From assembly GCA_043802925.1 (NCBI GenBank), contig JAZDKP010000126.1, positions 1 through 25,289 of the forward strand: 25,289 nt of DNA. The letters are read 5' to 3'. Position 1 is the first letter of the stretch. Every line of letters begins with the position of its first letter. This DNA is from JAZDKP01 sp043802925 (lineage in GTDB: Bacteria > Fibrobacterota > OXYB2-FULL-49-7 > JAEUSG01). Of this stretch, positions 15,374-24,339 are shown piece by piece. The notes beneath the pieces were generated by a model. The model was not told where the DNA came from, made no database searches, and was given only the letters and a program-made list of their open reading frames with translations. The position numbers were made by a program, and so were the translations under genes.

Positions 15374-17671
15374 TTACTTCATAAGGACCAATTTCTTCAT
15401 TGAAACAAAGGAACCGGCTTCCAGACGGCAGAAGTATACACCGCTCGAAAGACTGAGCGTTCCCTTTTTGCTATTGAACAGCACCGTGTGGCTGCCGGCT
15501 TCCTGACGGCCGTTTACGAGTGTGGCAACTTCATGGCCCAGCGCATTGTAAACCTTGAGGGAAATCTGGGCCGCCTTTTTGATACTGTATTGAATCTTTG
15601 TGGACGGATTAAATGGATTCGGAGAGTTCTGTGAGAGTGCGAACACCTCAGCCGCTAATCCATTTTCAATGGCGGTGGGCGTGGCCGGACGGCTGGTGAC
15701 GGGATTGCCGTCCAATGTGACGGTGCCCGTCCGTGCCAATGCTCTGCCGTCCAGAATTGCGCCTGCCTCCAGGGTGATGGAGGTCAAAGCCAGTATGTTA
15801 CCTTTAAAGATCGTGTTTGCTCCCAGCGTCGCCGAACTGCCAACCTGCCAATAGATGTTGGAAGCTTTGGCCTGGCCAATCAGGATAACCTGGAGACCGA
15901 TTGTCGTGGTAAGGGTGGACCCCATCTGAAAGATAAAGACCGCATCCGAGTCTCCCTCGGCGTCGAGCGTAAGGTGACCGGAAGAGATCTCCAGCGAGGT
16001 GGAAGAGGTATAAAGGCCCGGGGTCAGTGTGTCTCCGCCGATATTTCCAGCGACCGTGACCGCGCCAACGGTCCGGCCGGCCGCGTCGTCATACGCACTC
16101 GTCAAATCGAGTTGCGCCTGGTCCGCGATGCTGCCACCTGCGTATACCGTGCCGTCCACTGTTGGAGTTCCACTCACCGTAACACCCGGGCTCACCCCTA
16201 AATCGCCGATAATTGACGTTGTATTGCTGCTGGTAACCGAGGCGCCGGCAAGGACCGCGAAATCGGAAGCCGATCCAAGATCAACGGGCGCTTGCGGAAG
16301 AACAACAACGATGGATGCCGGACGACTGGTGATGGTGTCGCCGTCTAATGTGACAGCGCCATTCCGTGCCAGCACCCGGCCGTCCAGATTCACGCCGGAC
16401 GCGATGCTGATGGAGGTCAACGCCATTAGGTTTCCCTTAAAGACCGTGTTCGCTCCAAGCGTCGCTGAACTGCCGACCTGCCAGAAGATGTTGCAAGCCT
16501 TGGCGGAACCCATGAGAATAACGTTGATACTGTCAGCGACGGTGAGAGTGGTCGTCATCTGAAAGATGAAGACAGCATCCGAGTCACCCTCGGCGTCGAG
16601 GGTGAGGTCCCCGGAAGAGATTGCCAGTGTGGTGGCGGCGGTATAAAGACCGGGGGTCAGTGTGTCCCCGCCGATAATTCCGGCGATCGGGATCGCACCC
16701 AGCGTTCGTCCTTCCGCATCGTCATACGCCGCGGTCAAATCAAGTTGCGCCTGGATTGCGGCCGCATCATTCGCGTGCAGGGTGCCGTCCAGTGTTGGCG
16801 TTCCGGTCACCGTAGCACCCGGACTCACCCCGATATCCCCGATCACTTGGGTCGCATTGACACTGGTGACCGAAGTGCCGGCAAGGACCGCAAAACTGTC
16901 AGCCGTTCCAAGGACGACGGGCGCTTGCGGAAGAACAACAACGAGGGTCGCCGGACGGCTGGTAACGGTATCGCCATCCAATGTGACCGTGCCATTTCGT
17001 GCCAGCACCCGGCCGTCCAGATTCACGCCGGACGCGATGCTGATGGAGGTCAAAGCCATTATGTTTCCCTTAAAGACCGTGTTCGCTCCAAGCGTCGCCG
17101 AACTGCCGACCTGCCAGAAGATGTTGGACGCTTTGGCGGAATCAATGAGGATAACCTTGAGACCGATGGTCGTGGTGAGGGTGGATCCCATCTGAAAGAT
17201 AAAGACCGCATCGGGGTCGCCCTGAGCGTCGAGCGTGAGGTCCCCCGAAGAGATTGCCAGTGTGCTGGTGGAGGTATAAAGGCCGGGAGTCAGTGTTTGC
17301 CCGCCGATATTTCCGGCCACCGTGACCCGATTGGCGGATCGCACAGCCGCGTCGTCATACGCAGCGGTCAAATCAAGTTGCGCCTGGATTGCGACAGCAT
17401 CATTCGAGTGTATTGTACCGTCCAGTGTTGGAGTTCCTGTCACCGTAGCTCCCGGACTCACCCCGATATTCCCGATCACCTGGGTCGCATTGACGCTGGT
17501 GATTGAAGTACCGGCAAGGACCGCAAAACTGTCAGCCGTTCCAAGGACGACAATTGCCGGCGACTGAGGAAATGCAATGGCAGGCAGCATTACGGCAGCC
17601 ATCAGCATCGCGCCAAGGAAGCGCGCCCGCCGGTTTAAGACATTTGTTTGACTTTTTGTGCTGCTTTTCAT
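15374..17671 (-). CDS. Three-domain DUF3494 protein with T9SS sorting domain
   Basis: The 765-aa product has a signal peptide (about 1-36, RRARFLGAMLMAAVMLPAIA, a paralogue of those in the two genes downstream), three short-form DUF3494 domains (41-239, 252-450, 462-661) and a T9SS type A tail (682-765). The linkers between domains are themselves repeated (SRPATLVVVLPQAPVVLG and SRPASIVVVLPQAPVDLG), so whole domain-plus-linker units were duplicated. Domains 1 and 2 share VNATQVIG and TGTPTLDGT and look most recently duplicated. The tail reads QNSPNPFNPS where its paralogues read QNYPNPFNPS. ATG 17671 has AAGGAG 6 nt upstream. It lies 40-55 nt from both neighbours in the operon. It is predicted to be displayed on the cell surface; the target is unknown, with ice the family precedent. 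Confidence 0.85.
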   Translation of the reverse strand: MKSSTKSQTNVLNRRARFLGAMLMAAVMLPAIAFPQSPAIVVLGTADSFAVLAGTSITSVNATQVIGNIGVSPGATVTGTPTLDGTIHSNDAVAIQAQLDLTAAYDDAAVRSANRVTVAGNIGGQTLTPGLYTSTSTLAISSGDLTLDAQGDPDAVFIFQMGSTLTTTIGLKVILIDSAKASNIFWQVGSSATLGANTVFKGNIMALTSISIASGVNLDGRVLARNGTVTLDGDTVTSRPATLVVVLPQAPVVLGTADSFAVLAGTSVTSVNATQVIGDIGVSPGATVTGTPTLDGTLHANDAAAIQAQLDLTAAYDDAEGRTLGAIPIAGIIGGDTLTPGLYTAATTLAISSGDLTLDAEGDSDAVFIFQMTTTLTVADSINVILMGSAKACNIFWQVGSSATLGANTVFKGNLMALTSISIASGVNLDGRVLARNGAVTLDGDTITSRPASIVVVLPQAPVDLGSASDFAVLAGASVTSSNTTSIIGDLGVSPGVTVSGTPTVDGTVYAGGSIADQAQLDLTSAYDDAAGRTVGAVTVAGNIGGDTLTPGLYTSSTSLEISSGHLTLDAEGDSDAVFIFQMGSTLTTTIGLQVILIGQAKASNIYWQVGSSATLGANTIFKGNILALTSITLEAGAILDGRALARTGTVTLDGNPVTSRPATPTAIENGLAAEVFALSQNSPNPFNPSTKIQYSIKKAAQISLKVYNALGHEVATLVNGRQEAGSHTVLFNSKKGTLSLSSGVYFCRLEAGSFVSMKKLVLMK
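15689..17551 (-). repeat. Three tandem DUF3494 coding units of the 765-aa protein
   Basis: Domain-plus-linker units of about 630 bp follow one another, with long stretches of near identity to each other and to the units at 12676-14526. Such arrays are prone to gain and loss of units by recombination. Confidence 0.75.
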
Positions 17672-17725
17672 GTAAATCTCCTTAGAGTTTTAAGATCTTT
17701 ATATTGCTTAATAAATTCCACTTAT

Positions 17726-18526
17726 TTACGGCGCAGGAGTTACAAGCGTATTACCGTTTAACGTAACCGCGCCGATGCGTGCCAGCAATCTGCCTTCAAC
17801 GGTTGCCCCGGTATTCAGCGCAATGGATTGATCAGCCATTATGGTTCCCTTGAAGATAACGGTCGTTCCAAAAGTCGCTGACGTGCCGACCTGCCAAAAG
17901 ATGTTTGAAGCCTTGGCTTCGTTTCTTAAAAAAACCTGCCGGCCGGATGTAGCCATAAGCGTCGACGCTATCTGAATGATGAACACGGCATTGGCATCGC
18001 CCTTGGCATCAAAGGCAAGATCCCCTGACGATATTTCAAGCGATCCGCTCGATTTATAAAGCCCGGGCGTAAGCGTCAGTCCGCCGAGATTTCCGGCCAA
18101 AAGCACTATATCCGTTGCTGTGCGTCCAGCGGCATCATTATATGCTGTAGTCAAATCCCCTTTCGCCGCGGTTAACATAGCGGGAACTCCCGCAGGGGCA
18201 ACATCATCCGAAGCGTATATTGCCCCGGTGACTTCGGTTAAACCAAAACCGGTGATGAACGAACGGGCCGCCGGGCTCAATCCGACATCTCCGGTAATGG
18301 CGGAGGTTGGAATGTTGGAGATCAGCGAACCCGCAAGAACCGCAAAACCCGCGGTTGAGCGGAGGTTGACCGCTGCATGCACGGTCGTTTGAAGAGGGAT
18401 AACAATTGCCGTTGGACCGGCTACTGACGCAACATCTTCTTTGCATCCAGCGGTAATGACAACCAGGAGCAATGCCATCAAACATATCGCCTTGTGTATT
18501 CTGGAATAGCGGCTGAGTTTTTTCAT
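17726..18526 (-). CDS. DUF3494 lipoprotein, single domain
   Basis: The 266-aa product begins with a lipoprotein signal peptide ending in the lipobox ITAGC (Cys28), then a short linker and one DUF3494 domain (about 52-262). It has no T9SS tail, unlike its three neighbours downstream, so it should be lipid-anchored to a membrane, most probably the outer one. The domain mixes features: the first half resembles the long form (ITGFGLTEVTGAIY), the second half the short form (LEISSGDLAFDAKGDANAVFIIQ). AGGA lies 6 nt before ATG 18526. It follows the OmpA gene by 21 nt, which supports co-transcription, and an OmpA-type protein could position it at the cell wall. Ice binding is a family precedent, not shown here. 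Confidence 0.85.
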   Translation of the reverse strand: MKKLSRYSRIHKAICLMALLLVVITAGCKEDVASVAGPTAIVIPLQTTVHAAVNLRSTAGFAVLAGSLISNIPTSAITGDVGLSPAARSFITGFGLTEVTGAIYASDDVAPAGVPAMLTAAKGDLTTAYNDAAGRTATDIVLLAGNLGGLTLTPGLYKSSGSLEISSGDLAFDAKGDANAVFIIQIASTLMATSGRQVFLRNEAKASNIFWQVGTSATFGTTVIFKGTIMADQSIALNTGATVEGRLLARIGAVTLNGNTLVTPAP

Positions 18527-18547
18527 TTGTGGTCCTGTTCGGTAATA

Positions 18548-19666
18548 TTATTTAATGATCTTAAACACGATTCTTCTGTTCATGGCCCTGCCGGCCGCTG
18601 TATCATTTTCCGTCAGTGGATTATTCTTACCAAAACCCACACAAGTAAGTCTGTTTTGAGCTATGCCTTTGGACACCAGATACGCCTTGACAACCTGAGC
18701 TCTCTCGACCGAAAGTTCCTGGTTGTACTCGTCACTGCCCACATAATCCGTGTATCCTTCGACCTCAAACTTCACGCTGGGCTTGTCATTCAGCAGTTTC
18801 ACGGATTTATCAAGCACTGCGTGTGATTCCGGCAAAAGGTCTGATTTGTCAAACGCAAAATTCACGCCGACCAGGACCAGTCGGTCCTTTGAAATGGCCA
18901 TGATATAGCGGTCAACCACCATTTCCTTTGTCGTGATTTCTTTGACGACTTCTTTGGGGATATGCTTCACTATCAGGTCTTCGATTTTGGCATAGTCGGT
19001 CAGGTCTTTCGTTTCAGCGGCGGGTGCCGAACAACAGGGATCGCACAGCTTTGACGGCTTGCCTTTGCCAAAGAAGTAATTGACGCCAGCGCTAAGAACC
19101 AGATAGGAGTCGCGTCCGTTCATCTCGGCCGGGACAATCGTACCTTCGAGCGCTGAATTGCTGGTAATATGAAAACCGAACTCCGCGACGATACTCCATT
19201 GCGGTTTCAGTTTGAATTCGTTTCCCACGCCGATATTCAATTGAGACCCGACCCGGGTATCATCCAGAAATGTGGGCTGTGCGTTCGTGACCATTTTATA
19301 ATTGGCGCCAAGTCCGGCAAACAGATAAGGGGACAGTCGTGCGCAAGGAACCAGATAATAGAGCAAATCAAGATCCCCTGTTATAAGGCCTGTTGATTCC
19401 ACAAACTTATTGGAAGCGGCATCGGCCCACTCCCCTTCGAGGTGCGAATACGCGCCTTTTAATCTTAAACCGATATTCGCAGACAAGTTTCGTTGGACTG
19501 CAAGATAAACGCCATAATCAGAATTCAAAGCCGTGATGTTGACCGAGTAAAACCTTGGAAAACTTAAACCAGAACCGGCAATCCAGGTTTCGGTTACGAT
19601 TTGCGCCTGAGAGACGCCCATGCCTACCGTTAACATCAAGGCAAGTACTATTGACAGCTTTTTCAT
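18548..19666 (-). CDS. OmpA-family outer membrane protein
   Basis: The 372-aa product has a signal peptide (about 1-21, ending SQAQ), a region with alternating beta-strand pattern (23-200) typical of an eight-stranded barrel, a linker with a CDPCC cysteine cluster (208-212), and a C-terminal OmpA-like peptidoglycan-binding domain (262-372). The latter shows VNFAFDKSDLLPES, EGYTDYVGSDEYNQELSVERA (Asp307 and Arg322, the diaminopimelate-contact residues in the family) and AMNRRIVFKI. It would tether the outer membrane to the wall. AAGGA is 8-10 nt before ATG 19666. It sits inside the run of DUF3494 genes, with 53 nt to the giant lipoprotein gene upstream and 21 nt to the DUF3494 lipoprotein downstream, so it may be the structural anchor of the same surface assembly; that link is inferred. 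Confidence 0.9.
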   Translation of the reverse strand: MKKLSIVLALMLTVGMGVSQAQIVTETWIAGSGLSFPRFYSVNITALNSDYGVYLAVQRNLSANIGLRLKGAYSHLEGEWADAASNKFVESTGLITGDLDLLYYLVPCARLSPYLFAGLGANYKMVTNAQPTFLDDTRVGSQLNIGVGNEFKLKPQWSIVAEFGFHITSNSALEGTIVPAEMNGRDSYLVLSAGVNYFFGKGKPSKLCDPCCSAPAAETKDLTDYAKIEDLIVKHIPKEVVKEITTKEMVVDRYIMAISKDRLVLVGVNFAFDKSDLLPESHAVLDKSVKLLNDKPSVKFEVEGYTDYVGSDEYNQELSVERAQVVKAYLVSKGIAQNRLTCVGFGKNNPLTENDTAAGRAMNRRIVFKIIK

Positions 19667-19719
19667 TTTTATTCTTCCTTTTAATTGATGAGTAAGTTCA
19701 TTTTATGAATGCAGTGCCT

Positions 19720-22700
19720 TTATCGATTGTCAACAATATTGCCGTCCAGTGTCACTGCGGCAATCCGGGTAAGCGCCCTGCCGTGCAAAACCGCGCCCGT
19801 GGTGATGGTGATGGATTGGTCGGCCAGGACATTTCCATAAAAGATGGAATTCGTTCCAAACGTTGCCGAAGAGCCCACTGACCAATAGACGTTTTTCCAT
19901 TGTGCGCCGCCGGCCAGGACAACACTGGTGCCGGGATCCGTGATGAGCGTGGTCGACATTTTGAATACCCAGGTGGCGTTCGCGTCACCTTTGGCGTCAA
20001 GCGTTAAAATCGCGTTCGCTCCGGTGCCGGATATTCCACTCGAGGATCCGTTAACATAAAGGCCCGGGGCAAGGGTAAGTCCGCCTACCTGTCCGGGCAG
20101 CGAGATGGCATCGAGGGCCCTTGCCTGGGCGTCGTTAAAAGCAGTGGTCAGGGCGTCTTTAGCGGCGCTGACAATCGGATCCGCGGTCAAATAAAGCGTG
20201 CCGGTCACCCGTGCCGCTATGATATTCATGGTGCTGGTGGGAAACGAACCCACATCGCCATACACATGCGTTAAAATGTTCGCTCCGGTGTTGGTGACTC
20301 CGGAGCCGGCCAGAACCGCAAAGTCACCCGCAGACCCGAGGTCGACCGACGCCATACCCAGTACAAAGTTGGCAACCAGGGTGGTGTCCTGACTGATTGG
20401 AAACGTATAGCTCGCATTGGTCGACACTTCCGGTCCCGCGCTGGTGCCCGCGGTCCAGTTCACAAACCGGTATCCGTCTTTTGACGATGTCACCACCGTC
20501 ACCAGTGTGCCCGGGTTATAGGAACTGGCTCCGTACAGATTTCCGCCGTTTGCCGGATTGGACACCAATGTCACGCGATACGGGGCAACGATAAAGTTTG
20601 CGGTAATGTTTTTATTGCTGTTCATGACGACATCCAGCGGATTGGCCGTACCGCTTCCATCCCCGCTCCAGCCGGTAAAAGTGTATCCAATCGCCGGCGT
20701 GGCGGTAAGCGCAACGGTATCTCCGTGATCATAGGTTGCCTGAAGCGGATTTTTTGTTACAGTTCCATTCACGGCAACCACGGCTAGCGTGTATGTCTTG
20801 ATTGTAAAATTAGCGGTAAAGTTTTTATTGTTGTTGAGCGTAACGGTAAACGGATTTGTGGAACCCGTGGTATCCACGCTCCAGGCGGTAAAGTTATACC
20901 CGGTTGCCGGTGTCGCGGTAAGCTGTACGGCAGCTCCAAGATTATAACTCGCCAGATTCGGATTCTTTGCCACGGACCCATTCACGGCAATCACGGTGAC
21001 CGTGCACATTTGGACGGTTGTAAAACTCCAGGCTGTGTCTTTTGTCAGCGCATTACCTTCCAAATCCTTTGCCCCGACTGTAATTCTGGCTGTATATACG
21101 GTATTGGCCAGGAGATTGCTTGACGGTTCAAATGTTGCCGTTGTGTCGGAGTAGGACACAAAGCCGGAAACCGACGTTGTTCCCTTTTTCAGGGTAAATG
21201 TCGATGTTGTGATCGTTAATGTGTTCATCGGCTTGCTGAAATTTGCGGTGATTATCTGGTTTAACGCAATACTCGAGGCGGCATTTACCGGGACGGTCAG
21301 ACGCACAACAGGGGGCGTGACAATCGGTGCTGCGCCTGTTGTAAAGCTCCACACCCTGTTACTTGCCAGTGCGTTACCCGCAAGGTCCTTGGCGCCGGTT
21401 GTAATGGTGGCGGTATAGACCGTATTGGGCGTAAGGTTGCTGTACGGTGATAAGAGTGCCGTTACCCCCGAATAGGACACAAAGCCCGAAACCGGCGTAC
21501 TCCCCTGCATAAGGGTAAAGGTGGCCGTGGTAATCGTTGTGGCATCCATGGTCTTGCTGAATAGTGCTGAAATTTTCTGGTTAAACACCACTCCGACGGC
21601 CGCACTTGCAGGGTCCGTAGAACTGACCGTGGGCGGCGTAACGACCGCAGCTGCACCTGTTGTAAAACTCCACACTCGGTCGCTCGCCAGCGCATTGCCG
21701 GCCAGGTCCCTGGCGCCGGTTGTAATCGTGGCCGTATACACCGTATTGGGTAAGAGATTGCTGGCCGGTGAATAAAGCGCCGTGGTACCGGAATAGGACA
21801 CAAAGCCGGAAACGGACGTGGTCCCCTGCATGAGGGTAAAGGTTGCCGTGTTAATCGTGGAGGCGTTCATTGTCTTGCTGAACGTTGCGGCAACTTTCTG
21901 GTTAAACGCCACTCCGACGGCCGCACTCGCAGGGTCCGTCGAACTGACCGTGGGCGGTGTGACGACCGCGGCAGCGCCTGTTGTAAAGTTCCACACCAGA
22001 TTGCTCACCAGCGCGTTACCGGCCAGGTCTTTAGCGCCGGTTGTAATTGTGGCGGTATAGACCGTATTGGGCGTGAGGTTGCTGGACGGTGATAAAAGCG
22101 CCGTTAAACCCGAGTAGGATACAAAGGCGGAAACCGGCGTGGTCCCCTGCATTAATGTGAAGGTTGCCGTGGTAATGGTTGTGGCATCCATTGTCTTGCT
22201 GAACACTGCGGCAAGGGTCTGGTTAAACGCCACACCGGTGTCGGCATTGGCCGGGTCCGTGGAACCGACCGTGGGCGGTGTAACGACCGCGGCCGCACCG
22301 GTTGTAAAGCTCCAGACCAGGTTGCTTGCCAGCGGATTGCCCGCAAGGTCCCTGGCGCCGGTTGTAATCGTGGCGGTATAGACGGTATTGGCCGCAAGAT
22401 TGGCGGCCGGTGAATAAAGCGCCGTGGTACCGGAATACGAGACAAAACCGGACACGGATGTGGCCCCCTGCATTAAAGTGAAGGTTGCCGTGTTAATTGT
22501 GGAGGCATTCATGGTTTTGCTGAACGTTGCGGCGACTTTCTGGTTAAAAGCCACTCCGACGGCCGCGCTTGCAGGGTCCGTCGAACTGACCGTGGGCGGC
22601 GTAACGACCGCGGTAGCTCCTGTTGTAAAGCTCCACACAAAGTCGGCTGCCAGGGCGTTGTCCGCCAGGTCTTTTGCCCCGGTTGTTATGGTGGCCGTAT

Positions 22701-24339
22701 ATATGGTATTTGGCGCAAGATTAACGGACGGCGCAAAGATTGCCGTGGTACCGGAATAGGATACAAAACCTGAAACAGAGGTGGTCCCCTGCATCAAGGT
22801 AAAGGTGCCCGTGGTAATCGTCGCGGCATTCATTGTCTTGCTGAACGTTGCGGCGACTCTCTGGTTAAAAGCCACATCGATTGCGGCACTCGCCGGGTCC
22901 GTCGAACTGACCGTGGGCGGCGTAACGACCGCGGCAGCGCCTGTTGTAAAGCTCCACACGTGGTTGACGGCCAGGGCATTTTCCGCCAGGTCCTTGACCC
23001 CGGTTGTAATCGTGGCCGTGTACACCGTATTGGGTAAGAGGTTGCTGGCCGGAGCAAAAATCGCCGTGGTGCCGGAGTAGGACACAAAGCCGGACACGGA
23101 CGTTGTCCCCTGCATTAATGTGAATGTTGCTAAAGTAAACGTTTCGGCATCCATGACCGTGCTGAACGTGACGGCGATTCTCTGGTTAAAAGCCACACCC
23201 ATGGCGGTATTAGCGGGGTCCGTCGAACTGACGGTGGGCGGCGTAACGACCGCGGCTATGCCCGTTGTAAAACTCCAAACATAGTCGTTTGCCAGAGCAT
23301 TATTGGCCAGGTCCTTGACCCCGGTTGTAATCGTAGCGGTGTACACCGTACTGGGTGAAAGGTTGCCGGCCGGAGCAAACGTCGCCGTGGTGCCGGAATA
23401 GGACACAAAGCCGGAAACGGATGTGGTCCCCTGCCTTAAAGTAAAGGTTGCGGAGGTAAACGTCGCGGCATCCATTGTCTTGCTAAAAGTCGCGACAATT
23501 TTCTGGTTAAAAGGCACATCTATGCCGCCATTCTCAGGGTTTGTTAAACTGGTGGTGGGGGGAGTGACGACCGCTGCCGCGCCTGTTGTAAAGCTCCATA
23601 CATGGTTACCTGCCAGGGCATTGTCCGCCAGGTCCTTGACCCCGATGGTAATCGTGGCCGTATAGGCGGTATTTGGCGCAAGATTGGTTGACGGCGCAAA
23701 GATTGCCGTGGTACCGGAATAGGACACAAAGCCCGAAACGGACGTGGTCCCCTGCCTTAAAGTAAATGTTGCGGATGTAAACGTTGCGGCATCCATGGCC
23801 GTGCTGAACGTTGCCGCTATTTTCTGGTTAAAAGGCACACTGGTTGCGGCATTAACGGGATCCGTGGAACTTACGGTGGGTGGTGTAATGGCCGCGGCTG
23901 CGCCTGTTGTAAAAGTCCACACGCAGTTGTTTGCCGGTGCGTTGCCTGCAAGATTTTTAGCGCCGGTGGTCAGCGTCGCGGTATATTCGGTATTGGGTGA
24001 GAGGTTGCTGGCCGGTTCAAACGTCGCTGTTGTGCCGGTATAAGAGACCGTACCAGAAACAAACGAGCTCCCCTGCATAAGGGTAAACGTTGCGGTGGTA
24101 ATCGTAAAAGAGTCCATCACTTCACTGAAAGTTGCGGTTAGGTTCTGGTTAAAAGGCACATTGATTGAATTATTGGCAGGATTTGTTGAACTTACGGCGG
24201 GTGTCGTGGTAACCGGAGGATAAGTGATGCCGACCCTGTCTCCGCAGCCGGCGATAATCATGAGCAGCAGCATTGGTATTGACAACATCCTGGAATGGTT
24301 TTTCATTTTGCGTTTTGTTAAAGGATTGGGAACGTTCAT
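19720..24339 (-). CDS. Giant lipoprotein: ten Ig-like repeats, three InlB-like repeats, DUF3494 tip
   Basis: The 1539-aa product starts with a lipoprotein signal whose lipobox is IIAGC (Cys32). Then come ten Ig-like (Big_5/SbsA type) repeats of about 107 residues (46-1109; each TPPTVSSTDP...PNTVYTATITTGAKDLAGNAL...VWSFTTG), three divergent InlB B-type repeats (about 1110-1328; GYTFTGWSGDGSG, NKNITANF) and a single DUF3494 domain (1329-1539; NVYWSVGSSATFGTNSIF, LHGRALTR). The order gives a lipid anchor, a long rigid stalk and a binding tip. It has no T9SS tail. ATG 24339 has AAGGAG 9 nt upstream; the alternative ATG 24306 lacks one. It is the first gene of the six-gene run. It may be an ice-adhesin-like or general adhesin protein. 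Reaching the outer face would need a surface lipoprotein export route not seen here. Confidence 0.88.
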   Translation of the reverse strand: MNVPNPLTKRKMKNHSRMLSIPMLLLMIIAGCGDRVGITYPPVTTTPAVSSTNPANNSINVPFNQNLTATFSEVMDSFTITTATFTLMQGSSFVSGTVSYTGTTATFEPASNLSPNTEYTATLTTGAKNLAGNAPANNCVWTFTTGAAAAITPPTVSSTDPVNAATSVPFNQKIAATFSTAMDAATFTSATFTLRQGTTSVSGFVSYSGTTAIFAPSTNLAPNTAYTATITIGVKDLADNALAGNHVWSFTTGAAAVVTPPTTSLTNPENGGIDVPFNQKIVATFSKTMDAATFTSATFTLRQGTTSVSGFVSYSGTTATFAPAGNLSPSTVYTATITTGVKDLANNALANDYVWSFTTGIAAVVTPPTVSSTDPANTAMGVAFNQRIAVTFSTVMDAETFTLATFTLMQGTTSVSGFVSYSGTTAIFAPASNLLPNTVYTATITTGVKDLAENALAVNHVWSFTTGAAAVVTPPTVSSTDPASAAIDVAFNQRVAATFSKTMNAATITTGTFTLMQGTTSVSGFVSYSGTTAIFAPSVNLAPNTIYTATITTGAKDLADNALAADFVWSFTTGATAVVTPPTVSSTDPASAAVGVAFNQKVAATFSKTMNASTINTATFTLMQGATSVSGFVSYSGTTALYSPAANLAANTVYTATITTGARDLAGNPLASNLVWSFTTGAAAVVTPPTVGSTDPANADTGVAFNQTLAAVFSKTMDATTITTATFTLMQGTTPVSAFVSYSGLTALLSPSSNLTPNTVYTATITTGAKDLAGNALVSNLVWNFTTGAAAVVTPPTVSSTDPASAAVGVAFNQKVAATFSKTMNASTINTATFTLMQGTTSVSGFVSYSGTTALYSPASNLLPNTVYTATITTGARDLAGNALASDRVWSFTTGAAAVVTPPTVSSTDPASAAVGVVFNQKISALFSKTMDATTITTATFTLMQGSTPVSGFVSYSGVTALLSPYSNLTPNTVYTATITTGAKDLAGNALASNRVWSFTTGAAPIVTPPVVRLTVPVNAASSIALNQIITANFSKPMNTLTITTSTFTLKKGTTSVSGFVSYSDTTATFEPSSNLLANTVYTARITVGAKDLEGNALTKDTAWSFTTVQMCTVTVIAVNGSVAKNPNLASYNLGAAVQLTATPATGYNFTAWSVDTTGSTNPFTVTLNNNKNFTANFTIKTYTLAVVAVNGTVTKNPLQATYDHGDTVALTATPAIGYTFTGWSGDGSGTANPLDVVMNSNKNITANFIVAPYRVTLVSNPANGGNLYGASSYNPGTLVTVVTSSKDGYRFVNWTAGTSAGPEVSTNASYTFPISQDTTLVANFVLGMASVDLGSAGDFAVLAGSGVTNTGANILTHVYGDVGSFPTSTMNIIAARVTGTLYLTADPIVSAAKDALTTAFNDAQARALDAISLPGQVGGLTLAPGLYVNGSSSGISGTGANAILTLDAKGDANATWVFKMSTTLITDPGTSVVLAGGAQWKNVYWSVGSSATFGTNSIFYGNVLADQSITITTGAVLHGRALTRIAAVTLDGNIVDNR
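21016..24204 (-). repeat. Ten tandem 321-bp Ig-like coding repeats
   Basis: The array has a 321-bp period (the first unit is 318 bp). Units 6 and 7 (22602-21961) closely resemble units 8 and 9 (21960-21319) in order, which shows a two-unit duplication. Unit 10 and unit 1 are the most divergent, as expected for the ends of an array that grows from within. Confidence 0.85.

Noticed and set aside
12656..17567. Several + strand frames of 80-180 codons that resemble one another
   Set aside because: They are antisense to the DUF3494 repeats; their mutual similarity only reflects the repeated coding DNA on the other strand.
21521..24043. Series of + strand frames of about 80-110 codons with a 321-bp period
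   Set aside because: They are antisense shadows of the Ig-like repeat array.
21016..24204. Regularly spaced repeats as a possible CRISPR array
   Set aside because: The 321-bp units are coding, in frame and without short direct repeats plus unique spacers; no cas genes are present.
11240..24339. Firm assignment of antifreeze function to the DUF3494 proteins
   Set aside because: Family membership is clear, but the ice-binding face cannot be confirmed by eye and non-cold-adapted organisms also carry the domain.
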